From assembly GCA_030123525.1 (NCBI GenBank), contig CP126125.1, positions 992,001 through 1,056,000 of the forward strand: a stretch of 64,000 nucleotides of DNA, written 5' to 3'. Position numbers and translations under genes: made by a program. Positions 26,051-34,900 of this stretch are shown here, one piece after another (positions within the stretch are counted from its first letter, which is position 1; every line of letters begins with the position of its first letter). Origin of the DNA: ELB16-189 sp018266435 (GTDB taxonomy: Bacteria; Bacteroidota; Bacteroidia; Cytophagales; Cyclobacteriaceae). The notes below the pieces were generated by a model, which saw nothing but the letters and a program-made list of their open reading frames with translations, had not been told where the DNA came from and searched no databases.

Positions 26051-26696
26051 GTTACAATCGGCTATTACCGGTTACCTAAAATCTGAAGGCTACATCTGTG
26101 AACAAGCCATTTCATTCAAAGAAGCTTCTGAAAAAATTGATATCTACGTTTATGACTGTGTACTGGTTGACATTGGGCTGCCCGATGGCAGCGGCCTGCA
26201 ACTGGTAGAGATGCTGAAAAAAAAATTAAAAAATTCGGGAGTCATCATCATCACAGCAAAAAACTCACTCGAAGACAAAATCAGCGGGCTTGATATCGGA
26301 GCCGATGATTACTTAACCAAACCCTTCAATCTTTCTGAGCTTAACGCCCGCATCCGTTCTGTGTTGCGTAGAAGAAAATTTGAAGGCCAGAAAGAAATTG
26401 AGTTCAACGAGATTCGTGTCAACCCGGAAATCCTTCAGGCGCACGTGTTGGGAAAGCCGGTTTCATTAACTAAAAAAGAATTTGATTTGCTTCTTTTTTT
26501 TCTCTCAAATCAAAAGAAAGTGCTCACTAAAGAATCCATTGCCGAGCACCTTTGGGGTGATTACATTGACTCGGCCGATAATTTCGATTTTATTTATGTG
26601 CACATCAGTAATTTACGAAAAAAACTGGTGGAGCACGGTGCCCGCGATTATCTTCACACCGTGTATGGGGTGGGGTACAAATTTGCCGACACATGA
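26019..26696 (+). CDS. OmpR-family response regulator
   Basis: 225 residues: receiver domain (1-115) with acidic pocket (IIEDEHE), phosphoacceptor Asp51 (LVDIGLPDGSG), conserved Thr/Lys (ITAKN, LTKPF), then an OmpR/PhoB winged-helix DNA-binding domain (about 130-225, SLTKKEFDLLLFFL and VHISNLRKKL, ending VYGVGYKF). The start is ATG 26019. Its stop overlaps the ATG of the kinase gene by 4 bp (ATGA), implying translational coupling. The 11-bp direct repeats upstream of it and of the 611-residue protein gene are its likely binding sites. Confidence 0.93.
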   Translation: MKILIIEDEHELQSAITGYLKSEGYICEQAISFKEASEKIDIYVYDCVLVDIGLPDGSGLQLVEMLKKKLKNSGVIIITAKNSLEDKISGLDIGADDYLTKPFNLSELNARIRSVLRRRKFEGQKEIEFNEIRVNPEILQAHVLGKPVSLTKKEFDLLLFFLSNQKKVLTKESIAEHLWGDYIDSADNFDFIYVHISNLRKKLVEHGARDYLHTVYGVGYKFADT

Positions 26697-27961
26697 AGTT
26701 GCTCAATAAAACAACTCTTTATTTTATCAGCGTTTCATTGGTTATTTTTTGTTTAGGAGGCATTCTCTTCTACACATTTTTTGATCTGATCATTGACCGT
26801 GACATTGCCCATAAACTTAACGAACGGAAAATCTACAGCCTGAAACAACTAGAAAAAACAGACAGCTTGTTGCTGTATCAAAAATACTCGGCCAACATAC
26901 TTCACCTCAGGCTCACTTCTCAACCTGAAACTACTCCCGAAACTTTTTCAGACACCACCATTTATGATGATGTGCTGGAAGAACCCATCATGTACCGGCA
27001 ACTTTCGTTTGTTAAAAAGATTGATGGTAAAAATTATTTTATTCAAGTAAGAAGGGCAGCGATAGAACATAAATCTTTGCTCGAGGGTGTCATTCTGCTG
27101 GAGGGCTTGCTCTTCCTGGCTTTTGTAACCGTGCTTACCTTGGTGAATAACAAAGTCTCCAAGCGTATCTGGCAACCGTTTTATCTCATCCTTGATAAAA
27201 TTGGGCGGTATCAGGTAGACCTGGCTCAAAGTATGGTCTTGCCCAAAAGCGCGATTGATGAGTTTAACGAACTGGCCAAGACAATTGAAACCATGACCGA
27301 CAAGATCAACCGCGAGTTTAATATTCTCAAAGAGTTTACAGAAAACGCCTCTCATGAAATTCAAACTCCTTTAGCAATTGTAAAAAACAAACTCGAAATT
27401 CTGCTTCAATCTCCTGATCTTTCCAGTGAACAAATGAACCTGATCAACTCTGCTTCTCTTGCGGCCAACCGATTATCAAAACTCAACGAAGCACTAATCA
27501 TCCTTTCAAAGATTGAAAACCGGCAGTTTCATGAAACCACCAATTTGTGCGTCAATGATGAAATAGACCGCCTTTACGCCAATTTGGATGAATTGATCAA
27601 AATGAAAGGGCTGCAAATAGAGAAAAACTATGCGCAACCGATGGTTATAAAAATGAACACTCATTTGCTGGGTGTCTTGCTTGAAAATATTATCACTAAC
27701 TCAATTAAGCACAATATTACCGGAGGTAATATCCATATTGCCATTACAGACCAGACATTAACAGTAAGTAACACGGGTGAGCCCCTGAAAATCGCTTCTG
27801 AAAAATTATTTCAGCGGTTTGTTAAATCGAATGTTAAATCTCAATCATTGGGCCTGGGGCTTTCGATTATAAAAGCCATTTGCAACACGTATTCATTTTA
27901 TGTTACCTATGTAGAAGAAGGCGGGTGGCACACCATTTCCATACAAACTGATCAGGTATAA
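26693..27961 (+). CDS. sensor histidine kinase (HisKA), partner of the OmpR-type regulator
   Basis: 422 residues with two transmembrane helices (about 8-32 and 133-152) enclosing a roughly 100-residue periplasmic sensor segment. A HAMP-like linker follows (about 155-205), then HisKA with His221 (ENASHEIQTPLAI) and an HATPase domain with N box (LLENIITNSIKHN) and G2-like GLGLSIIK. The architecture resembles RprX/EvgS-type simple sensors; the signal is unknown. It is translationally coupled to the regulator gene. Confidence 0.92.
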   Translation: MKLLNKTTLYFISVSLVIFCLGGILFYTFFDLIIDRDIAHKLNERKIYSLKQLEKTDSLLLYQKYSANILHLRLTSQPETTPETFSDTTIYDDVLEEPIMYRQLSFVKKIDGKNYFIQVRRAAIEHKSLLEGVILLEGLLFLAFVTVLTLVNNKVSKRIWQPFYLILDKIGRYQVDLAQSMVLPKSAIDEFNELAKTIETMTDKINREFNILKEFTENASHEIQTPLAIVKNKLEILLQSPDLSSEQMNLINSASLAANRLSKLNEALIILSKIENRQFHETTNLCVNDEIDRLYANLDELIKMKGLQIEKNYAQPMVIKMNTHLLGVLLENIITNSIKHNITGGNIHIAITDQTLTVSNTGEPLKIASEKLFQRFVKSNVKSQSLGLGLSIIKAICNTYSFYVTYVEEGGWHTISIQTDQV

Positions 27962-28122
27962 CCGTTGAAAAATAATCATCATATCAAATCTTAAGCCGCC
28001 CGTATGAACCGGGGTGGTTAAAATTATGCTCCGGAGTCTTTCGTTAATAAGCCTGGTAGTACAACCGGTATAGTACTTGTTTGCTGGCTTCTGAAATAGA
28101 ATAAACAGTATGCCCTTATACG
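27962..28122. other. intergenic stretch with no recognised feature
   Basis: About 160 bp between the histidine kinase stop and the tRNA terminator. I find no convincing gene, hairpin or repeat. With the tRNA and its flanks this is the only non-coding gap above 300 bp between 8 and 48 kb. Confidence 0.5.
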
Positions 28123-28150
28123 CAAAAAACCTCAGAGGTTATCTGAGGTT
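28123..28150 (-). terminator. Rho-independent terminator of tRNA-Val
   Basis: Minus strand: AACCTCAGA (28150-28142), loop TAACC, TCTGAGGTT (28136-28128), followed by a T run. Nine base pairs, only 5 nt beyond the tRNA 3' end. Confidence 0.85.
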
Positions 28151-28154
28151 TGAG

Positions 28155-28229
28155 TGGGAGCTGAGGGGTTCGAACCCCCGACCCTCTGCTTGTAAGGCAG
28201 ATGCTCTGAACCAGCTGAGCTAAGCTCCC
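28155..28229 (-). tRNA. tRNA-Val (anticodon TAC)
   Basis: 75-nt cloverleaf. The acceptor stem GGGAGCT pairs with AGCTCCC; the D arm is GCTC...GAGC. The anticodon stem TCTGC/GCAGA has loop CTTACAA, giving TAC at positions 34-36. The T arm GGGGG-TTCGAAC-CCCTC has one G-U pair. Discriminator A; no encoded CCA. A promoter match lies upstream and a terminator downstream. Confidence 0.97.
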
Positions 28230-28243
28230 TTTTTTAAGGACTG

Positions 28244-28274
28244 CAAAGGTAATGCAGAATTTCAATTGACCAAA
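28244..28274 (-). promoter_or_regulatory. Bacteroidota-type promoter of tRNA-Val
   Basis: Minus strand: TTTG (28274-28271), 19 nt, then TACCTTTG (28251-28244), a full match to TTTG-N19-TAnnTTTG. The -7 box ends 15 bp before the mature tRNA 5' end. Confidence 0.75.
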
Positions 28275-28290
28275 AAGGAATTAAAAAATC

Positions 28291-29055
28291 CTATCCGCTG
28301 ATTTTTCTAAACAAGTCTGAGGCTTCAAGCACTAATAGTTTAGAGCCTGAACCAAACTGAATATTAGCCACGGTGTCTTTTCCCATTTTTTTTACAAAAT
28401 TCACTTTGCCTTTGCCGTGGTGCAGGTGAAATAGTTCACTGCCCGTTTTAAGTTTGAGCAACTGCTCTTGGGTATAGGGTTCTGCCACATAATCGGGTAA
28501 CGGTGAAATGATGGGCAGGTGTGTTTCTTGAGGTATTTCTTGAATTGCCTCGTTGTGTTGTGGCTCGGGCGGTGTTTCTGTTGTTACCACTAGCTTAGGA
28601 AGTCCGATTGCCAATCGGTTGAGCACAGCATTGCGCGCTTGTTTATTTTCAACTGCTTTCTGAATGGCTTTACTTAATTCTTCTGTAGCTTTTTGTACAG
28701 TATCTATCCGCAGCGATTCATCATACTCCATCAGGGCAGATTCTCCAGCATCAAACGAAATCAATGATTTTAAATCTTTGGTCAGCACAACCGGCAGATT
28801 GAGTGCCTGACGAACTGCTACTACATATAGCGCATCGGTATAGGTTGCACTTACATCACAAATGACAATCTCACAATCAACGATACTTTTTATTATATCT
28901 AACGGTTGAGCATTGAGATCATCCCATGTTGAGGGCCAATATCCGGCCAGCCGGCAGGCTGGAACCATCACATAATCATACACTCTTTTAAAGTGTCCTT
29001 GCGGGTAGGCGGCAGGCTCTGTCTGCGGCAACAAAATCAAGCATCTGTTTTCCAT
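28291..29055 (-). CDS. two-domain protein: nucleoside-deoxyribosyltransferase/TIR-like N-terminus, UvrD-tail (tudor)-like C-terminus
   Basis: 254 residues, start ATG 29055. The N-terminal 110 residues follow the pattern of the nucleoside 2-deoxyribosyltransferase/TIR-like superfamily: CLILLPQ first strand, FKRVYDYVMVPACRLAGY, then IIKSIVDCEIVICDVSA and LNLPVVLT. The usual NpNVxYElG segment is replaced by TYTDALYVVAVR, so a catalytic Glu may be missing. After a Pro-rich linker (about 160-205), the last 50 residues (LFHLHHGKGKVNFV, VANIQFGSGSKLLVL) resemble the small tudor-like tail of UvrD/PcrA helicases, which contacts RNA polymerase or nucleic acid. It stands alone downstream of tRNA-Val's promoter. 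Function unknown; domain assignments are by eye. Confidence 0.75.
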   Translation of the reverse strand: MENRCLILLPQTEPAAYPQGHFKRVYDYVMVPACRLAGYWPSTWDDLNAQPLDIIKSIVDCEIVICDVSATYTDALYVVAVRQALNLPVVLTKDLKSLISFDAGESALMEYDESLRIDTVQKATEELSKAIQKAVENKQARNAVLNRLAIGLPKLVVTTETPPEPQHNEAIQEIPQETHLPIISPLPDYVAEPYTQEQLLKLKTGSELFHLHHGKGKVNFVKKMGKDTVANIQFGSGSKLLVLEASDLFRKISG

Positions 29056-29191
29056 ACGATGGGTAAGTTTACATAATGAAAGTTATTCTCAATTTTGAGA
29101 TTATCCAAGTTGCCAAAAAATGAAGGCAGCCGGGAGTTGTTTTTTACTTGAATAATCAATTCTCTGCTGTTTGTTTTTATTAGATTGTATC

Positions 29192-31204
29192 ATGATCGGA
29201 AAAATCTTTACCGTTGTTTTCATTGTTCTGGCACCGTGTGCCTTCGCTCAGACCTTTGTACAAGACAGTCTTCTTTCTATTTTAAAAACAAATCCACAAG
29301 AAGATATTGCTTTTGCCGCATACCAAAAGCTTGGCGAGCTGAGCACATCCGTTAATCCCCATCAGGCTACGGTCTATTTTCTAAAAGCACTTTCGTTACC
29401 CCTGCGCTCGGGGTATTCAAAAGAATTTACCCAATGCTATCAATCACTTGGCGATCTCTACCATACATTTGGTCTCTACGACTCTTCGGTATTAATGCAC
29501 CGAAATGCCTTTTTTTTAGCTCAGAAATTTCAGTACAAAAAAGAAATGGGCTTGGCACTTCAAGGTATCGGGCTCGGGTTTTTGCGTTTGCAGAATGCTG
29601 ACTCAGCACGGTTTTATTTTAACCAGGCATTGCCCCTCTTTATCGAATTAAAAGAGCCGATATTGGAAGGACAAACTTATATTTTGCTGGGAAACGTGAG
29701 CCTGAATGAAAACGATTATCCCCAATCATTGAGCTTATTTATCAAAGCAGCCAACTTCTTGGAACATTCAGACCCGGTGGGGCTGGCGCGGGCCTACGTT
29801 AATATTGCCAACATAGAAAATATTTTAGATGAACAAGAAAAAGCACTCGAGTATTCGCAACGTGCGCTCAAGCTGGCACTCAAAAATAATAGTCAGGCCA
29901 TCGTGGCTTATGCGCATGGCTTGCGCGGTCGTGTTTTCAGAAAACTAAAAAAACAAAACGAAGCCCTTACTGAATACCAACAAGCCATCTCGCTATACCG
30001 GCAAATGGCTGATGTTCGAAATGAATCAGAGATTGCTCATTCTATCGGCAATATTTATTTTGACCGGGGTGGGTATAAAGAGGCGAGCACTTATTATTAT
30101 CTCTCGCTTCGCTTAAGCAAAAGAATCAATAACTCTCGCATGATTGCGCATAGCTATTCGGCATTGGGAAATACTTTCTATTCGCTAAAAAACTATGCAC
30201 GTTCCCTCGCCTACATTGATTCATCACTCGTCTTTTCCAGGCTCAGCAAAAGCCCTTACCTGGAAATGGATGCTTATGAATTGATGAGCGGGGTGTATGA
30301 AAGTCAAAAAAAATATGAGCAAGCCCTGTATTTTCTCCAAAAGTTTTCTACGATCAAAGACAGCATCACTCAGGCTGAAAACAAAACAGCCACACAAGAG
30401 CTTGAAGCAAAATATGCCAACTCTAAAAAACAAAATGAAATAGAATTGTTGCAAAAAGATCAGTTGCTCAAAAATATTTCATTAAAACAAAGCCGCACAT
30501 TAGAGATTGCCTTGGGTTTGCTTTTTGTCTTGCTTGTTGTTATTGGGGTGCTGATGTTCAACCAACAAAAAATGATCAATCGGTCCAAGCGTCAAATGGA
30601 AATTGAAAAAATCAGAAATCAAATTGCCCGTGATTTGCATGACGATATGGGGTCCACACTCTCTAGCATTACTATTTTCAGTCAGCTTGGTGCTAAAGAA
30701 GAAAACAACCCCACACTGATCAAGTACTTTCAGCGCATTAGCGAACACTCGTCAAAGATGATGGAAAATATGGCCGACATGGTGTGGTCAATCAACCCTG
30801 ACAACGATTCGTTTCAAAAGACCGTAGCCAAAATGAAAGAATTTTCTTCTGAAATTTTAGAACCCAAAAACATTGGCTATCAGTTTGAGGTAGAAGAATC
30901 GCTTCACAACATTTTGCTTCATTCGGTTAAGCGAAAAAACCTTTATCTCATATTCAAAGAAGCAGTGAATAATGCTGCCAAATACAGCGGGGGAAATTTT
31001 ATTCATATCAATTTTCAACGAAAAGAAAATGAACTGTTCTTGTCTGTACGGGATAATGGAAAAGGTTTTGATCCGGTCAAAAAATCAATGGGTAACGGGC
31101 TGGGCAATATGAAAGAACGAGCCTCTTCAATGAATGGTCGCGTAAATATCATTTCCTCTCCGGGAGAAGGAGTAGCTGTTGAGGTTCGGGTGGCCCTCAC
31201 ATGA
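29192..31204 (+). CDS. TPR-containing sensor histidine kinase (HisKA_3, DesK/NarX type)
   Basis: 670 residues from ATG 29192; an earlier TTG at 29171 precedes the signal peptide (MIGKIFTVVFIVLAPCAFAQ). The periplasmic part holds about eight TPR units (about 30-390; for example ALEYSQRALKLALKNN and EALTEYQQAISLYRQ), then a coiled coil and a single transmembrane helix (about 430-450, LEIALGLLFVLLVVIGVLMF). The cytoplasmic HisKA_3 has His483 (ARDLHDDMGSTLSSI), followed by an HATPase domain ending in GNGLGNMKERA. TPR sensors of this form are common in Bacteroidota. Its LuxR-type partner gene follows. Confidence 0.92.
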   Translation: MIGKIFTVVFIVLAPCAFAQTFVQDSLLSILKTNPQEDIAFAAYQKLGELSTSVNPHQATVYFLKALSLPLRSGYSKEFTQCYQSLGDLYHTFGLYDSSVLMHRNAFFLAQKFQYKKEMGLALQGIGLGFLRLQNADSARFYFNQALPLFIELKEPILEGQTYILLGNVSLNENDYPQSLSLFIKAANFLEHSDPVGLARAYVNIANIENILDEQEKALEYSQRALKLALKNNSQAIVAYAHGLRGRVFRKLKKQNEALTEYQQAISLYRQMADVRNESEIAHSIGNIYFDRGGYKEASTYYYLSLRLSKRINNSRMIAHSYSALGNTFYSLKNYARSLAYIDSSLVFSRLSKSPYLEMDAYELMSGVYESQKKYEQALYFLQKFSTIKDSITQAENKTATQELEAKYANSKKQNEIELLQKDQLLKNISLKQSRTLEIALGLLFVLLVVIGVLMFNQQKMINRSKRQMEIEKIRNQIARDLHDDMGSTLSSITIFSQLGAKEENNPTLIKYFQRISEHSSKMMENMADMVWSINPDNDSFQKTVAKMKEFSSEILEPKNIGYQFEVEESLHNILLHSVKRKNLYLIFKEAVNNAAKYSGGNFIHINFQRKENELFLSVRDNGKGFDPVKKSMGNGLGNMKERASSMNGRVNIISSPGEGVAVEVRVALT

Positions 31205-31251
31205 ACAGGGTATTTCAAAAAAGTACAAATTTTATTTCATTTGACTCATAC

Positions 31252-31881
31252 ATGAAAACACCGGTATTGATTTTTGAAGACAATGACCTGCTGCGCGAAA
31301 GCATCTGCAGTATGTTGTCGTTAGACAACCGGTTTGAAATGGCCGGTGCTTTTGGTACTGGTCGTAATGTGCTGGAGTTAATGAAAGAATTTAACCCCGG
31401 TATCATATTGATGGATATTGATATGCCCGGCTTAAACGGTATAGATGCCGTAAGCAAAATACGCCAGGCCGGATGGAAAACGCCCGTCCTCATGCTTACA
31501 GTATTTGACGACACCCGTCACGTATTTGATGCCATCTGTGCGGGAGCTTCGGGGTATTTGTTGAAAAAACATTTATCATCCCGGCTTTTCAGTGCCATTG
31601 AAGAATTGCAAAGCGGAGGTGCGCCCATGTCGCCCAGCATTGCAAGCATGGTAATCCAATCCATGTATAAGAAACCGGCTCAGAATAAATATAGTCTAAC
31701 CACCCGCGAAACAGAAATTCTCACGTCACTTTCCAAAGGAAACAGTTACAAATTAGTTGCAAACGATCTGGAGATCAGCATTGACACGGTGCGCACGCAT
31801 ATCAAAAATGTGTACGAAAAACTGCAGGTGCACTCACAGGCCGAAGCCATAGCCAAAGCCATCCACGAACGATTGGTGTAG
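31252..31881 (+). CDS. NarL/LuxR-family response regulator
   Basis: 209 residues from ATG 31252: receiver domain with acidic pair (FEDND), phosphoacceptor Asp55 (LMDIDMPG), Thr (MLTVFDD) and Lys (GYLLKK), then a LuxR helix-turn-helix (about 145-205, LTTRETEILTSLSKG and DTVRTHIKNVYEKL). An in-frame ATG at 31201 overlaps the kinase stop by 4 bp and would add 17 residues; I prefer 31252 because receivers normally start within a few residues of the first strand, but the coupled start cannot be excluded. Partner of the TPR kinase. A large dyad lies just after it, ahead of the T9SS cargo gene. Confidence 0.9.
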   Translation: MKTPVLIFEDNDLLRESICSMLSLDNRFEMAGAFGTGRNVLELMKEFNPGIILMDIDMPGLNGIDAVSKIRQAGWKTPVLMLTVFDDTRHVFDAICAGASGYLLKKHLSSRLFSAIEELQSGGAPMSPSIASMVIQSMYKKPAQNKYSLTTRETEILTSLSKGNSYKLVANDLEISIDTVRTHIKNVYEKLQVHSQAEAIAKAIHERLV

Positions 31882-31890
31882 TTCTTTTTA

Positions 31891-31918
31891 GCTACATCAC
31901 ATACCTGTGTGATGTAGC
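31891..31918. promoter_or_regulatory. 11-bp perfect inverted repeat between the LuxR-type regulator and the T9SS cargo gene
   Basis: GCTACATCACA (31891-31901), 6-nt spacer TACCTG, TGTGATGTAGC (31908-31918). It begins 10 bp after the regulator stop and lies 77 bp before the cargo ATG. No T-run follows, so it is not a classic intrinsic terminator; a regulator-binding dyad is an alternative. Confidence 0.5.
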
Positions 31919-31994
31919 GTGGTCTCGTTTTAGCGAACTTTACTGTTGTTACCTTTTCTGTTGAATACTTTCGTTTATCCTTATCCTAAACCCA

Positions 31995-34900
31995 ATGAGA
32001 TCGTTTCAATTTCAACTTGTTGAAAAAAAAGTAGCCAGCTTACTTTTTTGCTTTTGGTGTGTACTCACCGTTGCACAGGCGCAGATCGTCAGTAATTTTT
32101 CTTCTACTGATGAAGGATGGAAGGTGTTTGATGCCCAAACAGGAATGTCTTCTACTCCCTCTTATAACAGCATAGGCGGAAACCCGGGCGGAAATATTTC
32201 TTACAGCACCATGGCAGGATATACCAGCATTTATTTTCAGGCTCCTACAAAATTTTTGGGCAATCAGAGTTTGGCCTACAATCAAACATTCAGTTTTGAT
32301 ATCTACGTGTCATCGGCAGGTGCCGATAATACGAACAATGATGTGGTTTTCGTCAATTCCTCGATGGGCGTCACGCTGGTTTATCAGTTGCCTGCCAAGC
32401 CTGTCAACAATAAATGGAACACGTACTCTATAACGATGAACGAATCATTTGCCAACTGGCATGTGAGTAGTTATGTAGGGAGCGCACCTACCAAAACTCA
32501 AATGAAGCAACTGCTTTTGAATATTTCTTCTGTGCAGATTCGCTTAAAATACTTAACGGGCAATACCTTTAGCTATACCGGCCAGTTGGACAATGTCCAG
32601 TTAAACTTAGCCGCGCTACCACCGGCTGCTCCTACGATCGCTTCGTTCACGCCCTCCTCTGGGTTACCCGGCACAACCGTTACCATCAATGGCACAAACT
32701 TCGGAGCAACGCCCGCACAAAATGTGGTGTATTTCAATGGCACCCAAGCAACCATCGTCAATGCTTCGGCTACTCAGCTTACGGTTACCTCTCCTTCCCG
32801 AATTTCCAACGGCTCCATCACGGTCATTAACCTTGCCAACGGTACACAAGGGGTGAGCCGCAGCAACTTCAATCCTCTGTTTGACAACAACAAAGACTTT
32901 GGCGGGCGCGTGATTGCTTCATCTTTTAACAAGTATGTAGCCTTCGGTATAGCACCTACTTATGGTGTAGGTTCAACCGGTTTTAGTCTGGGTGATTTAG
33001 ATGGCGATGGGTGGCAAGATGTGGTTACCTCAAGTAACGACACCGGCAGTAAGTATGCACAAGTTTACCGCAATGCACAACAAACCGGTGGCATCAGTTC
33101 TTCTTCCTTTGCTGCACCCTTAACCTTGAGTTTGCCCAACAGTCCAACATCCGGGGCTGTGGTGCGGGTAGCACAAACAGCTATTGCCGATATGGACAGC
33201 GATGGCAAATTGGATGTGATTGTAAGTGTTGGTTATAATTTGGGCGGCAATAACGACAATAGTTTTATTATTTTTTTAAATCAAAGTACTCCGGGTAGTC
33301 TTTCTTTTGCCAGCGGCTATCTTTTTCAGGTTCCTGTTGCGGTCAATAATAATCAAGCGATAGCCGTGGCCGATATGGATGGTGATGGCCGCCCTGAACT
33401 ATTTCTATCACTGCAAAATAGTGCGTCCCGGTTAGGTATTATGCAAAACCTGAGCACGCCCGGAAATTTGGATTTTGCCTATCCGATAGACGTTTCGCAA
33501 GGAGCCACATTTGGTATTGACATATCATTGGGTGATTTGAACGGTGACTATAAACCCGAGGTGCTAATTGAAGCCTACCTGAGCGGAGCCATTTATGCGT
33601 ATGAAAACACCTCAACCCCTGGAAATATTTCTTTGGGGGTTCCTTTCATACTAAGCTCAAACACTACGGCTAACATTAAAGTGGTTGACATGGATAATGA
33701 CGGGAAAAACGATATCTTCTTCAAAGACTATAATATAGGTGGCCCAGTTCGTATCAAAAAAAACAACCACACAACAGGACCACTCACGGCAGCAGATTTT
33801 GCAGCAGACATTGTGCTGACTCAACAGTTAGCTGGCGGCATCGGCAGTCCCTACGCTTACTCTACACTTGCCGATGTCAATGGAGATAACAAACCGGATA
33901 TACTCATAGGCGATGGTACCAATATTGCCGTCTATCAAAACAATTATACTTCCGGGCTGATCTCCGCTAATTCATTTTATGCAGGTACTACTTTTGAGGG
34001 CGGCAACAATTCTAATCAATACATCTTCAGTGCCGACATTGATGGCGATAACAAGCCTGAGATTTTGATCCGCCCGCAGGCGGGAGCTGCCTTTTGGGTA
34101 TATCATAATGAAAGTTTCCCCAGTCCACAGGTTACCTCTCTAACCCCAACGGCTGGCAATGTAGGGAGCTCCGTAACCATTACCGGCAATCTGATGAACA
34201 CCGGCAATGTGATGAATACCGCCAGTGTGCGGCTCAGCAAAACGCTGGCTTCCTCCAACACGCTTACCAACACCACCGTTACGGCTACAATGCCTTTGGG
34301 TGCAAAAAGCGGAGCGCTCTCTATTACCGAGCATGGACTCACAACATCAAAACCATTCAATCTTCTTTTCAATACGAATCGAATCATCAACTCTTCCTCG
34401 TTCGGGCCAAGTGTAGATTTTGCACTGAACATAGGTTTGCGCGATGCACTGGAAGTAGCCGATTTTGATGACGATGGCAAAACCGATGTATCAGTCATTG
34501 ATGGCTATTCTACCGGAAAGATTTTTCAAAACACCGCAATTATTGGTCAGCCTATTTCCTCTTCATCACTCACACAGTTGCCAACCACGTATGGAGCCGC
34601 CTATAACATGATTGCGTTTGACATTAATGGCGATGGTAAAGTTGACCTGAACACGGGGGCTTTATTACAAAATACCTCAGCTGGCTCTATTTCTTTTAAT
34701 CAAGTGTCGACCTCTGTCATTGGTTTTAGTTTTGCATCAAAAGGAGATTTCAACCGTGACGGAAAAATTGATTTGGTTTTGAATTCCGGTGGGGTGTACG
34801 AAAACCTCAGCCGCACCGGAGCTTTTACTCCCACCGGGGTTTTTGAAAATTTTGGAGGAGGCAGCATCTATCTTGCCCTTCCCGCTACGGCTTACGGAAT

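Noticed and set aside
34103..34498. 131-residue minus-strand frame inside the FG-GAP cargo gene, and similar antisense frames elsewhere (for example 44457-44948, 49319-49939)
   Set aside because: They are fully covered by well-supported genes on the other strand and show biased, low-complexity composition with no recognisable domain.
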